Positions 1 to 10,535 of a stretch of DNA of 64,000 nucleotides are shown piece after piece. The notes beneath the pieces were generated by a model, which saw only the letters and a list, made by a program, of their open reading frames with translations, searched no databases and was not told the DNA's origin. Position 1 is the stretch's first letter. Every line of letters begins with the position of its first letter. The position numbers were made by a program, and so were the translations under genes. The stretch is from Schistocerca nitens (Eukaryota > Arthropoda > Insecta > Orthoptera > Acrididae), in assembly GCF_023898315.1 (NCBI RefSeq), contig NC_064616.1, forward strand, positions 292,233,205 through 292,297,204, read 5' to 3'.

Positions 1-740
1 AGAGTACTCCCCAGCAGCATATTCAGGCGCTCTTTGATTCCATGCCATGAAGTCTAGGGGCTCTGATTGCAGCACGAGGTGGTGCTACACTGTACTGAAT
101 TTCCGTAGTCATAGAGCACGTACAGGTCTGCAATGCTAATAATTTGTATACTGTCATGTCGCTAATTAGTGGAATAAATTTCATTGTGATCACATCTCTC
201 TGTCTTCGTGTTTCAATTTTTCCAAACATTAGTGTAGACAGTTCAATAATTTGTAATGTCACACATTGCATATGTTAGTTTTTTTCTTGCAGCTGTTCTT
301 GACAATCGTTGAGAAGTGAAGGCTAAGTTAAAAGGAGACTGAAAAAAATTCGTCAGCCAACCAGGATTTGATCCCATGACTTTTGGTTTGCAGACATGCT
401 CTTTATTATGTATACATATGTATGTATGTAAGTATGTTCCACGTCTTCTCCTAAACCACTGGACCGATTTCCACCAAGTTTGGTACACACATCACTTATT
501 GTCTGGAAATTATTAGCATGGTAGAAAGAATGACGTACCTATCAACGAGGTGGGGCTGAAAAAGTACAGTAGCTCATGATGCACGAAAACCCATACTGTA
601 GTCATCCAGTACTTGAGAATGAGAGCAATTAGAGACTTTCAACAAACTTCACATATAATTTCAAACCTACGAAATTTTTTCTCGCTGACGCCCCCACAAT
701 ATGGTGAAAGGTAACAAGTTTATCACTTGCTACATTTTTT
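1..740. other. AT-rich DNA with no recognised gene
   Basis: No coding signal is visible on either strand; the short open frames lack any recognisable motif. A short impure TATG microsatellite lies near 409-436. The part from about 440 to 740 runs without a break into the tandem repeat that follows, so it may be the leader of the same repetitive element. That link is inferred from position only. Confidence 0.4.
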
Positions 741-904
741 CCTATTCATGCAGCAAAACTCCGTATGAAGAAGGATGTTTTAATTTAATACATCTTTACT
801 GTTAACCGTATACACGATACATTTTGCAGACAGTATTCACATGTACCACTGACTGTACCAGAAAAATTATACGATTCTACGACACGTAGCTCGGAAGATA
901 CGAC

Positions 905-1152
905 CGAGCGAGTTGGCGCAGTGGTTGGCACGCTGGACTTGCATCGGGAGGACGACGGTTCAAACCCGCGTCCGGCCATCCTCATTTAGGTTTTCCGTGA
1001 TTTCCCTACATCGCTTCAGGCAAATTCCGGAATTCTTCCTTCGAAAGGACACGGCCGATTTTCTTCTCCATCCTTCCCTAATCTGAGCTTGTGCTTTGTC
1101 TCCAATGACCTTGTTGTCGAAGGGACGTCAAAGACTAATATCCTCCTCCTCA
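905..1152 (+). mobile_element. tRNA-derived SINE (family 2), near full length
   Basis: The head reads as a tRNA-like RNA polymerase III promoter: an A-box-like GTTGGCGCAGTGG and a B-box-like GGTTCAAACCC. The family body follows (GGCCATCCTCATTTAGG, then CCGTGATTTCCCTA). The insertion is flanked by an 11 bp duplication with one mismatch, GAAGATACGAC at 894-904 and GAAGATATGAC at 1153-1163. It sits inside a tandem repeat unit. Mobility would have depended on a partner LINE. Confidence 0.85.
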
Positions 1153-1671
1153 GAAGATATGACATCATAAACATAGAGATTGGTGGAAAACTGCCGCATT
1201 ATGCAAGACGTTTAAATTTATTACTTCAGTGCTACTAGCTCTATTGGCAACAGTACACACTTAGATCGCTAAATGTACCTACAAAAATGTATCATTGTAC
1301 ACCGCATAGTTCAGGAGATATGACGTCAAATATTGAGATGTATGAGAAACTGCCACTTCACGCATTACATTTTAATTTATTACTTATTTACTACTAACTC
1401 TACCCGCAACAAATTTCGCAGACACTATCCACATATGCCGTTAAATGTACTTACAAAATTATATCATTGTAAAACGCATAGTTTAGAAGACAGACGTCAA
1501 ATACAGAGATGCATGAAGAACTGCCACATCATGCTGCATGACGTTTTAATTTATTATTTCTTTACTTTAACTCTATTCACAACACATTTCGGGAGCGGCA
1601 GTCACATACGCCACTGGGTCTTCCTGCCAAATTTTATTACTATATAGCACATAGTTAAGGAGATACGACCT

Positions 1672-1852
1672 GCCGGCCGCGGTGGTCTCGCGGTTCTAGG
1701 CGCTTAGTACGGAACCGCGCGACTGCTGCGGTCGCAGGTTCGAATCCTGCCTCGGGCATGGATGTGTGTGATGTTTAAGTAGTTCTAAGTTCTAGGGGAC
1801 TAATGACCACAGATGTTAAGTCCCATAGTGCTCAGAGCCATTTGAACCAGCC
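1672..1852 (+). mobile_element. tRNA-derived SINE (family 1)
   Basis: It starts GCCGGCCGCGGTGG, carries the B box GGTTCGAATCC, and ends in the family tail CATAGTGCTCAGAGCCATTTGAACC. A perfect 11 bp duplication, AGATACGACCT, lies at 1661-1671 and 1853-1863. Five copies of this family occur in the window. This copy is slightly shorter than the others because part of the TTAGGTTAGTTAGG segment is missing. Confidence 0.9.
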
Positions 1853-1925
1853 AGATACGACCTCATAAACATTGAGTTGCATGAAAATGAAACTGCAGGG
1901 TGAAATTTGCTAGAGATACTGGTGA

Positions 1926-2229
1926 AATATGGGAACAAGTACGTGTGAAATACGTTAAATATATGTGAAATATGTTTTGAAATGTGCATACAGGGGCAAA
2001 TCCACGGGTAAAAAGCTTATCCCATACCCCCGGAATGATTTCAACAATATTTGGCATACATATGTTACATTCTGAAAAGAAATACTGTGCGGTAAGAACC
2101 ACCAGCTTCATATTCAAATGAGCGTGATAACGTGGAGAGGGGACCGGGTAGGAGGAGATAGATAGACAGTGAGGGGGAAGAAGGAGATGGGCACAGATAT
2201 GCCTCGGTGATCTGACGGGAACTGGTGTT
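1926..2229. other. Short stretch with no recognised feature
   Basis: I see no coding motif here. The first part follows on from the tandem array and the second part leads into a mariner-like remnant, so it may hold eroded ends of both. A purine-rich patch lies near 2130-2190. Confidence 0.3.
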
Positions 2230-2600
2230 ACCACCGCGGCAAGGCCGTTGGCCTGTGGAAACCACTGTTTTCATACAAAATTGGACAACACCTCTTGTCG
2301 CTTGCCCAGTGAAAGATCTGCTTAATGCAGCCTTTCAAGAACGTGTAATCTCCAAAGGTTTTCCAGATGCATGCCCTGCAAGATCACCTGATCTGAGTAC
2401 ATGTGACTTTCGGTTGCTATTATCTTAAAGAAATCTTTTACCAGGGACATGTTCAGTCTCTAGCTGATCTAAAGGCCAGTGTACAGGAACATGTTGCTCT
2501 GATTCAATTGAAACTGCTGCAAGCAATTGCTGATCACGTCATTTTATGGGTACAGCACCTCGTAGACGTCTGTAGTGCTCATGTTGAACTAACTGTGTAA
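2230..2600 (+). pseudogene. Mariner/Tc1-superfamily transposase remnant (C-terminal part)
   Basis: Reading across two frames gives a C-terminal transposase block. The phrase RSPDLSTCDF (near 2381-2410) matches the third catalytic aspartate motif (SPDLxPCDF) of mariner-like DDD transposases. A LADLKASVQEHV segment and VDVCSAHVELTV near 2560-2598 match the usual end of such proteins. An upstream FIQNWTTP at about 2271 corresponds to a corrupted second-aspartate motif. A frameshift near 2415 separates the two readable parts. The N-terminal half and terminal inverted repeats are not recognisable. This is a dead fragment, unrelated to the Tc1 element that starts 200 bp downstream. Confidence 0.65.
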
Positions 2601-3181
2601 GCAGTGGTTAATAATACAATTAACATTATGCCTTTCTCATTTGTTTGACCTTTTCTGGCCACGTCCCTTTCCTAACCCATTATATATGGAAACGTTTCTA
2701 AACGTATTCGTAGCGTTCACAGGGCCAGATTTGCATCTGGTGGCCAAAATTGGAACTCAGTTTTTTCGAGCTAAATCGGTTCCGCATCAATGCATTATAA
2801 TACACTATGTGATCAAAACTATCCGGACACCCCCAAAAACATACGTTTTTCATATTAGGTGCATTGTGCTGCCACCTATCGCCAGGTACTCCATATCAGC
2901 GACCTCAGTAGTCATTAGATATCGTGAAAGAGCAGAATGGGGTGCTCCGCAGAACTCATGGACCTCGAACGTTGTCAGGTGATTGGGTGTCACTTGTGTC
3001 ATACGCCTGTACGCGAGATTTCCACACTCCTAAACATCCCTAGGTCAACTGTTTCCAATGCGATAGTGAAGTGGAAACGTGAAGGGACACGTACACCACA
3101 AAAGCGTCTGTTGACTGACAAGAGACCGCCGACAGTCGAAGACGGTCGTAATGTGTAATAGGCAGATATCTATCGAGACCA

Positions 3182-3382
3182 GCCGGCCGAGGTGGCCGAG
3201 CGGTTCTAGGCGCTACAGTCTGGAACCGCGCGACCGCTACGGTCGCAGGTTCGAATCCTGCCTCGGGCATGGATGTGTGTGATGTCCTTAGGTTAGTTAG
3301 GTTTAAACAGTTCTAAGTTCTAGGGGACTGATGACCTCAGAAGTTAAGTCCCATAGTGCTCAGAGCCATTTGAACCATTTTT
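3182..3382 (+). mobile_element. tRNA-derived SINE (family 1) inside the Tc1 element
   Basis: It begins GCCGGCCGAGGTGGCCGAG, has the B box GGTTCGAATCC and ends CAGAGCCATTTGAACC plus a short T run. The flanking duplication is TATCGAGACCA at 3171-3181 and TATCCAGACCA at 3383-3393, one mismatch. The second Tc1 copy near 28510 reads straight through this point (ATCTATCCAGACCATC), giving an empty site. Confidence 0.92.
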
Positions 3383-3982
3383 TATCCAGACCATCGTACA
3401 GGAATTCCAAACTGCATCAGGATCCACTGCAAGTACTATGAGAGTTAGGCGGGATGTGAGAAAAGTTGGATTTCATGGTCGAGCACCTGCTCATAAGCCA
3501 CACATCACGACTGCAAGTGCCAAACGACGCCTCGCTTGGTTTAAGAAGAGTAAACATTGGACCATTGAACAGTGGAAAAACGTTGTGTGGAGTGACGAAT
3601 CACGGTACACATTATGGCGATACGACGGCAGGGTGTGGGTATGGCGAATGCCAGTGAAAGTCATTTGCCAGCGTGTGTAGTGCCAACAATAAAATTGGGA
3701 GGCGGTGGTGTTATGGTGTGGTCGTGTTTTTCATGGAGGGGGCTTGCACCCCTTGTTGTTTTGCATGGCACTATCACAGCACAGGCCTACATTGATGTTT
3801 TAAGCACCTTCTTCCTTCCCACTGTTGAAGAGCAATCGGGGAAGGCGATTGCATCTTTCAACACTATCGAGCACCTTTTCATAATGCACGGCCTGTGGAG
3901 GAGTGGTTACAAGACAATAACATCCCTGTAATGGACTGGCCTGCACAGATTCCTGACCTGAATCATTGTTTTGTTGTGGTCT

Positions 3983-6142
3983 TCAGTCCTGAGACTGGTT
4001 TGATGCAGCTCTCCATGCTACTCTATCCTGTGCAAGCTTCTTCATCCCCCAGTACCTACTGCAACCTACATCCTTCTGAATCTGCTTAGTGTATTGATCT
4101 CTTGGTCTCCCCCTGCGATTTTTACCCTCCACGCTGCCCTCCAATGCTAAATTTGTGATCCCTTGATGCCTCAAAACATGTCCTACCAACCGATCCCTTC
4201 TTCTAGTCAAGTTGTGCCACAAACTTCTCTTCTCCCCAATCCTATTCAATACCTCCTCATTAGTTATGTGATCCACCCACCTTATCTTCAGCATTCTTCT
4301 GTAGCACCACATTTCGAAAGCTTCTATTCTCTTCTTGTCCAAACTGGTTATCGTCCATGTTTCACTTCCATACATGGCTACACTCCATACAAATACTTTC
4401 AGAAACGACTTCCTGACACTTAAATCTATACTCGATGTTAACAAATTTCTCTTCTTCAGAAACGCTTTCCTTGCCATTGCCAGTCTACATTTTATATCCT
4501 CTCTACTTCGACCATCATCAGTTATTTTACTCCCTAAATAGCAAAACTCCTTTACTACTTTAAGTGTCTCATTTCCTAATCTAATCCACTCAGCAGCACC
4601 CGATTTAATTTTACTACATTCCATTATCCTCGTTTTGCTTTTGTTGATGTTCATCTTATATCCTCCTTTCAAGACACTGTCCATTCCGTTCAACTGCTGT
4701 TCCAAGTCCTTTGCTGTCTCTGACAGAATTACAATGTCATCGGCGAACCTCAAAGTTTTTACTTCTTCTCCATGATTTTTAATACCTACTCCGAATTTTT
4801 CTTTTGTTTCCTTTACTGCTTGCTCAATATACAGATTGAATAACATCGGGGAGAGGCTACAACCCTGTCTCACTCCTTTCCCAACCACTGCTTCCCTTTC
4901 ATGCCCCTCGACTCTTATAACTGCCATCTGGTTTCTGTAAAAATTGTAAATGGCCTTTCGCTCCCTGTATTTTACCCCTGCCACCTTCAGAATTTGAAAG
5001 AGAGTATTCCAGTTAACGTTGTCAAAAGCTTTCTCCAAGTCTACAAATGCTAGAAACGTAGGTTTGCCTTTTCTTAATCTTTCTTCTAAGATAAGTCGTA
5101 AGGTTAGTATTGCCTCACGTGTTCCAACATTTCTACGGAATCCAAACTGGTCTTCCCCGAGGTCCGCTTCTACCAGTTTTTCCATTCGTCTGTAAAGAAT
5201 TCGCGTTAGTATTTTGCAGCTGTGACTTATTAAACTGATAGTTCGGTAATTTTCACATCTGTCAACACCAGCTTTCTTTGGTATTGGAATTATTATATTC
5301 TTCTTGAAGTCTGTGGGTATTTCGCCTGTCTCATACATCTTGCTCACCAGATGGTAGAGTTTTGTCATGACTGGCTCTCCCAAGGCCATCAGTAGTTCTA
5401 ATGGAATGTTGTCTACTCCCGGGGCCTTGTTTCGACTCAGGTCTTTCAGTGCTCTGTCAAACTCTTCACGCAGTATCTTATCTCCCGTTTCATCTTCATC
5501 TACATCCTCTTCCATTTCCATAATATTGTCCTCAAGTACATCGCCCTTGTATAAACCCTCTATATACTCCTTCCACCTTTCGGCCTTCCCTTCTTTGCTT
5601 AGAACTGGGTTGCCATCTGAGCTCTTGATATTCATACAAGTGGTTCTCTTCTTTCCAAAGGTCTCTTTAATTTTCCTGTAGGCAGTATCTATCTTACCCC
5701 TAGTGAGACAAGCCTCTACATCCTTACATTTGTCCTCTAGCCATCCCTGCTTAGCCATTTTGCACTTTCTGTCGATCTCATTTTTGAGACGTTTGTATTC
5801 CCTTTTGCCTGCTTCATTTACTGCTTTTTTATATTTCCTCCTTTCATCAATTAAATTCAATATTTCTTCTGTTACCCAAGGATTTCTATTAGCCCTCGTC
5901 TTTTTACCTACTTGATCCTCTGCTGCCTTCACTACTTCATCCCTCAGAGCTACCCATTCTTCTTCTACTGTATTTCTTTCCCCCATTCCTGTCAATTGTT
6001 CCCTTATGCTCTCCCTGAAACTCTCTACAACCTCTGGTTCTTTCAGTTTATCCAGGTCCCATCTCCTTAAATTCCCACCTTTTTGCAGTTTCTTCAGTTT
6101 CAATCTGCAGTTCATAACCAATAGATTGTGGTCAGAATCCAC
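3983..6142 (-). CDS. RTE reverse transcriptase domain, 719 aa open frame
   Basis: This half of the LINE polyprotein copies the element RNA into DNA at the nicked target. The frame is open for 719 residues with no stop. Visible reverse transcriptase motifs include KAPGVDNIPLELL, ENYRTISLISHSCKILTRIL, EDQFGFRR, FVDLEKAFDNVNW (first catalytic Asp), VRQGCSLSPMLFNLY and LRFADDIVIL (FADD, the catalytic pair). A thumb/connection region follows. The C-terminus carries VLYGSETW-like (VAMYGSETW) and RRGRPR segments usual for RTE proteins. The annotated start methionine is only the first Met of the open part; the natural protein begins with the endonuclease upstream at 7143. A small deletion near 6185 and the SINE separate the halves. 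Confidence 0.9.
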   Translation of the reverse strand: MDSDHNLLVMNCRLKLKKLQKGGNLRRWDLDKLKEPEVVESFRESIREQLTGMGERNTVEEEWVALRDEVVKAAEDQVGKKTRANRNPWVTEEILNLIDERRKYKKAVNEAGKREYKRLKNEIDRKCKMAKQGWLEDKCKDVEACLTRGKIDTAYRKIKETFGKKRTTCMNIKSSDGNPVLSKEGKAERWKEYIEGLYKGDVLEDNIMEMEEDVDEDETGDKILREEFDRALKDLSRNKAPGVDNIPLELLMALGEPVMTKLYHLVSKMYETGEIPTDFKKNIIIPIPKKAGVDRCENYRTISLISHSCKILTRILYRRMEKLVEADLGEDQFGFRRNVGTREAILTLRLILEERLRKGKPTFLAFVDLEKAFDNVNWNTLFQILKVAGVKYRERKAIYNFYRNQMAVIRVEGHEREAVVGKGVRQGCSLSPMLFNLYIEQAVKETKEKFGVGIKNHGEEVKTLRFADDIVILSETAKDLEQQLNGMDSVLKGGYKMNINKSKTRIMECSKIKSGAAEWIRLGNETLKVVKEFCYLGSKITDDGRSREDIKCRLAMARKAFLKKRNLLTSSIDLSVRKSFLKVFVWSVAMYGSETWTITSLDKKRIEAFEMWCYRRMLKIRWVDHITNEEVLNRIGEKRSLWHNLTRRRDRLVGHVLRHQGITNLALEGSVEGKNRRGRPRDQYTKQIQKDVGCSRYWGMKKLAQDRVAWRAASNQSQD

Positions 6143-6234
6143 ATCTGCCCCTGGAAATGTCTTACAATTTAAAACCTGGTTCCTAAATCTACCATTATAT
6201 AATCTATCTGATACCTATTAGTATCTCCAGGATT

Positions 6235-6426
6235 GCCGGCCGAAGTGGCCGTGCGGTTAAAGGCGCTGCAGTCTGGAACCGCAAGACCGCTACGGTCGCA
6301 GGTTCGAATCCTGCCTCGGGCATGGATGTTTGTGCTGTCCTTAGATTAGTTAGGTTTAACTAGTTCTAAGTTCTAGGGGACTAATAACCTCAGCAGTTGA
6401 GTCCCATAGTGCTCAGAGCCATTTGA
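6235..6426 (+). mobile_element. tRNA-derived SINE (family 1) inside the RTE LINE
   Basis: Start GCCGGCCGAAGTGGCCG, B box GGTTCGAATCC and tail CATAGTGCTCAGAGCCATTTGA define it. A perfect 12 bp duplication, ATCTCCAGGATT, is at 6223-6234 and 6427-6438. It lies on the opposite strand to the LINE and separates the endonuclease from the reverse transcriptase. It is the youngest layer of the Tc1 > RTE > SINE nest. Confidence 0.93.
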
Positions 6427-7143
6427 ATCTCCAGGATTCTTCCAGGTATACAACCTTCTTTTATGATTCTTGAACCAAGTGTTAGCTATGATTAAGTTAT
6501 GCTCTGTGCAAAATTCTACAAGGCGGCTTCCTCTTTCATTTCTTCCCCCCAATCCATATTCACCTACTATGTTTCCTTCTCTCCCTTTTCCTACTGACGA
6601 ATTCCAGTCACCCATGACTATTAAATTTTCGTCTCCCTTCACTACCTGAATAATTTCTTTTATCTCGTCATACATTTCATCAATTTCTTCATCATCTGCA
6701 GAGCTAGTTGGCATATAAACTTGTACTACTGTAGTAGGCATGGGCTTTGTGTCTATCTTGGCCACAATAATGCGTTCACTATGCTGTTTGTAGTAGCTAA
6801 CCCGAACTCCTATTTTTTTATTCATTATTAAACCTACTCCTGCATTACCCCTATTTGATTTTGTATTTATAACCCTGTAATCACCTGACCAAAAGTCTTG
6901 TTCCTCCTGCCACCGAACTTCACTAATTCCCACTATATCTAACTTTAACCTATCCATTTCCCTTTTTAAATTTTCTAACCTACCTGCCCGATTGAGGGAT
7001 CTGACATTCCACGCTCCGATCCGTAGAATGCCAGTTTCCTTTCTCCTGATAACGACGTCCTCTTGAGTAGTCCCCGCCCGGAGATCCGAATGGGGGACTA
7101 TTTTACCTCCGGAATGTTTTACCCAAGAGGACGCCATCATCAT
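6373..7143 (-). pseudogene. RTE endonuclease domain, cut short by a SINE
   Basis: The endonuclease nicks target DNA to prime reverse transcription. From the ATG at 7143 the frame reads GAWNVRSLNRAGRLE, then VGISEVRW (catalytic Glu region), GVGLIMNKK, YMPTSS, VMGDWNSSVG (GDxN active site motif) and NTWFKNHKRRLYTWKNPGD. At 6438 the native sequence stops and the last 22 codons come from SINE DNA. On the other side of the SINE the frame continues as TNRYQIDYIMV, then hits a small frameshift near 6185. Only the 240 residues before 6438 are authentic. In insects this domain is often annotated as 'craniofacial development protein 2-like'. Confidence 0.88.
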
Positions 7144-7747
7144 TTAATCATACAGTAAAGCTGCATGTCCTCGGGAAAAATTACGGCTGTAGTTTCCCCT
7201 TGCTTTCAGCCGTTCGCAGTACCAGCACAGCAAGGCCGTTTTGGTTAATGTTACAAGGCCAGATCAGTCAGTCATCCAGACTGTTGCCCCTGCAACTACT
7301 GAAAAGGCTGCTGCCCCTCTTCAGGAACCACATGTTTGTCCGGCCTCTCAACAGATACCCCTCCGTTGTGGTTGAACCTACGGTACGGCCATCTGTATCG
7401 CTGAGGCACGCAAGCCTCCCCACCAACGGCAAGGTCCATGGTTCATGGGGGAAGACCTGAATCATATAGAACACTTTAGGAATGTTTTGGAACGCCGACT
7501 TCATGCAAGGACTCACAGACCAACATCGATACCTCTCCTCAGTGCAACACTCAGTGAGCACTGGGCTGCCATTCCCAAAGAAACCTTCCAGCACCTGATT
7601 GAACGTATGCCTGCGAGAGTAGAAGCTGTCATCAAGGCTAAGGGTGGGTCAACAACACACTGAATTTCAGCATTAACGATGGAGGGCGCCACGAACTTGT
7701 AAGTCATTTTCAGCCAGGTGTCCGAATACTTTTGATCACATAGTGTA

Positions 7748-8893
7748 TCTACCAATTTCACTATCATATGACATTTACAGCCTACACTGGACCTCTGTGA
7801 GTAGATGCACTTTAACTATACTGCCTTCTTTGGCTAGCTTCTTTGCTTTACTGTCGCTTTGTATTTATAATGCAATTTTGTAAGTCATTGCCTTCTTCTA
7901 TTAAACTGCAGTTTCATTCTTTCTTCAAACAAAGATAAATTTCTATTCTTAAAGAAAATAGGTATTCTTCTTGAAATTAAAATTTCTTTTTGTATGAAAA
8001 ATAAATCCTTGCTTCACAGCCTTGTGAATCTGCTCCTCAGTGAAGAATTCCGAAAAGCGAAAATCTTCTTTCTTGTAAATAACAATTTAGGAAATCCTCT
8101 TTCTAAAGATCTCAGTGCGAATGCGTCGTGTGAGTTTTGTGGAAGATACTACAACACCAACACTAAGCTGTCATAATATCCCCTGATGAAGAAAGTTTGG
8201 AGTTTAATGCCTAACTGACAGACAAATCGTAAGAGATGCGGCACTTGTTGAGCAGGAGAGGGAATGAAGGAATAGACTTTGATGTGTCATCAATGATAAG
8301 GTCATTGAAGACTGAGTACATACTCAGAGTTGACAAACAGCAAGAAAAGGAAATCAACTATGGCCTTCAATAAGTAACCATCCGAACTTTTGCCTCAATT
8401 ATTTAAGAATGGATGGATGGACACTGACGTTAACACAGCTCTTCCCAAATATAAGCACACTGCATCATCCAGTCGTTGGACAGTATTAGAGGAAGAAATG
8501 CCTATGGCCTGTTTTAGGAATCATCTTTGCCATTTAATTGAAGTAGTTTAGGGAAATCACATATATCTTTAATTTGCCTGCTGAATAGGGATTTGAGTAC
8601 CATTCAATCCTACAAGAGTTCACTGCCTCAACCATTGCGCTGCTTCACTCGGTTCAACCTTATTTGAGTTATCAATGTGCCTGGGTGACCAGTGTATCTC
8701 AAATTTAATTGTGCTAACTTCTGCAGCACATGGAAAAATAATCTTTTACTGATGATCATTATGTGCTTGTTTGGACACACGACAGCCAGAACTTTAGAGC
8801 CTGAAATAATATCACTAAGTGGGTGAGTATGGTTAAATGTGATAAAAACGCTAAAAACTTAATAATGCTCCCCCCTCCAAACAAACAAACAAA

Positions 8894-8897
<4 letters not shown>
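7748..8897. other. AT-rich DNA without a recognised gene; contains an old SINE
   Basis: No protein motif is recognisable on either strand; the 60-codon frame at 7994-8176 has no support. A very old antisense SINE (family 2) lies within it and is listed separately. Confidence 0.4.
8288..8435 (-). mobile_element. Ancient SINE (family 2) fragment
   Basis: On the plus strand, GGTCATTGAAGACTGAGTAC and then AACCATCCGAACTTTTGCCT parallel the antisense family segments (GACATCATTGAAGACGGAG... and GAACCATCCCGGCATTTGCC) seen in the well-preserved copy at 15975-16205. Divergence is high and no flanking duplication is evident. Confidence 0.5.
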
Positions 8898-8951
<54 letters not shown>

Positions 8952-8954
8952 AAC
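8886..8954. repeat. (CA)n microsatellite flanked by (CAAA)n
   Basis: About 50 bp of pure CA dinucleotide repeats lies between short CAAA repeats on both sides. The cysteine-valine-rich open frame on the minus strand is an artefact of this repeat. Confidence 0.95.
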
Positions 8955-8959
8955 AAACA

Positions 8960-10535
8960 TTAAAAAGAGAGAAATTCAGTTGTAAGATATATTACGACAG
9001 ATGAATGTGGCTGGCTGGTCACTGAGCTATAAAAGGTGAGCCAACTACTCAGCAACACACGAAACCAGGCTTGGACAACGATTGGTGACCTGCAGGCCTG
9101 ATTCACACATTTACTTAAGCTTGCAGGCCAGGCCACCTGATCACCTAATGCGACTACAGCGCTCCTAGCCCATGCATCACACCAATAAATTATGCTTCGA
9201 AACACGCATTTCTGAGAGTAATTCATTTATGTTGCATTTATTTATGCATGGAGCTGTCTTAAAGACTTCTGTAGCAAAATTCTGAAACGCCATTAGTAAA
9301 GAAACAATATATATGGCATGTAAATAAGTTTAAACATCTGAAAATGATATGCCATGCATCTTGAAGTGTCATCAAGGAAATACAAAATCCTGAGCCTACA
9401 ATAGATAACTAGTTTGTTCACCAGGTTATGCCCCCTGCTGCCACTGATCAAATCGACACATTTCGCAAGTAGTCGGTAATTTTCATGCCATTGTCGCCTA
9501 CTACCAGGGTTTGTGATCTATAAATGTGTAGCACATATGTAGGCTGTAAGCAGTAAATAAAATGCATGTATTGTCAGCACTGATCCAGAGGCGAAAATAC
9601 TTCTCCTCACACCCCTTTAAGGTACTGAGGTGTTTCCCTCACTCTTCACGCACACATGAGCACAAGGGGACATAATTTTGTGCTGAGGCTGGAATAGTGT
9701 TTCTTTTTTGTTCAAATCCAACGACAGTGATTTGGCATTGTGCATGCAGTGAGTAAGCAAAAGTTTCATTGGTTTGCATCATGGGCTGCAAATCTAAGAT
9801 GAGCCAAGCGTCTACAGAAATATTCGAAAATGCGTCCAAGACATAATTGCACCTCACACTCTTTCCCACGAATTTCTTCGGTGGATCAGGCTGATCCCAT
9901 GGGCTGCCGGTTTCCTGTTCATGCACTAAACCATCCAGCCTAAAAGCTTAGGCCAGAGTCCATACAATAAATAAAAAATATACCGTACTTGTTATCAGCT
10001 AAAATAGAAAGCAGTCACCATCTAAACCTCCTTCTGTCTTCTCAGCAAAATATAAAACACATTCTGCTAAATTGTGTTGTAAAGTGACTTGTGCACCACG
10101 AGCAGCACGGATTTCCTCTATTCAGGGCATGGCGCCATGGGCCATTCTCAGCCGAAAATTTAAACATTGTCTCCCTGTTTATTCCTCCAACTTTCTGCCA
10201 TCTGCACTTGGAAATTTGTGGTTGCAAAGCTAGCGAAGGAACAAAAGATGGAGAGGTCGACCACAAGCAGTTAACAATGGACAGGACTTTTTACTGTAGA
10301 CGTTATACTGTTAGCAGCAATGACAAAGACAGTCACGCTGAAAACACTGCACTGACAGAAACTTTTCTTTTGTTGAATGCTGTCAGAGGACACATCTAAC
10401 TGGATATTTAAAATAATATGAAGAAGAGATGGACGATACGAAGATGGGAAGACATGGTCGGAAACCCTAATCGTGAAACTGTCTGAGGATATTATTTCTC
10501 CAAGTACTATAGTCGGCCTTCTTGACGTCAAAGTA
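8960..10535. other. No recognised gene or element
   Basis: Several short open frames exist on both strands but none shows a recognisable domain or splice context. Composition is less AT-rich than the 24-37 kb region. It may hold eroded repeats that I cannot name. Confidence 0.35.

Larger units (their letters stand above)
745..1925. repeat. Degenerate ~170-180 bp tandem repeat
   Basis: A unit recurs at least four times: around 745-900, 1153-1320, 1318-1490 and 1488-1671, with a partial unit after 1853. Shared landmarks are a GAGATACGACGTCA-like start, then AACTGCC, a TTTTAATTTATTA block, a CTCTATT/CAACAAATTTCGCAGAC block and a final ATCATTGTA...GCATAGTT block. Copies differ by many substitutions, so the array is old. 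Two SINEs interrupt it. I do not know the parent element. Confidence 0.7.
3967..7453 (-). mobile_element. RTE-clade LINE inserted antisense in the Tc1 element
   Basis: The element is bounded by a perfect 12 bp duplication, GACCTGAATCAT, at 3955-3966 and 7454-7465. It encodes an apurinic-like endonuclease followed by a reverse transcriptase, the order typical of RTE elements. The 3' end on the minus strand is at 3967, with a short CACAACAAAACA-like tail. The 5' non-coding part (7144-7453) precedes the endonuclease start. Without the inner SINE (6235-6426) it is about 3.3 kb, which is full length or nearly so for this clade. Confidence 0.9.
2937..7663 (+). pseudogene. Tc1-like transposase, broken by a SINE and an RTE LINE
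   Basis: The enzyme family cuts and pastes its own transposon using a DDE catalytic triad. The N-terminal part (2937-3158) reads MGCSAELMDLERCQVIG and includes a helix-turn-helix-like stretch, STLLNIPRSTVSNAIVKWKREG. After the SINE, 3438-3660 holds the first aspartate in VVWSDESRYTLW. The strand VMVWSCFSWRGLAPLV follows (about 3713-3762), then MDWPAQIPDL at 3931-3960. The LINE interrupts here. The protein resumes at 7466 with IEHF and ends near 7663 with ARVEAVIKAKGG. There is a stop at about 3680 and further frame changes, so it is non-functional even without the insertions. The frame-3 start at 2937 is chosen because it precedes the DNA-binding segment. Confidence 0.85.
2803..7745 (+). mobile_element. 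Tc1-like DNA transposon with nested insertions
   Basis: Both ends carry the inverted repeat CACTATGTGATCAAAA..., at 2803 forward and ending at 7745 in reverse complement. TA dinucleotides flank it at 2801-2802 and 7746-7747, as expected for Tc1/mariner insertion. Removing one SINE (3182-3382) and one RTE LINE (3967-7453) leaves about 1.25 kb, a normal Tc1 length. A second, 5'-truncated copy at 28394-29373 supports the boundaries. Confidence 0.88.

Noticed and set aside
1672-1760. Functional tRNA genes at the SINE heads
   Set aside because: A and B boxes are present but acceptor stems do not pair, and each is followed by the common SINE body and flanked by target duplications.
8759-8956. Cysteine-valine-rich antisense frame
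   Set aside because: It is a translation of the CA microsatellite.
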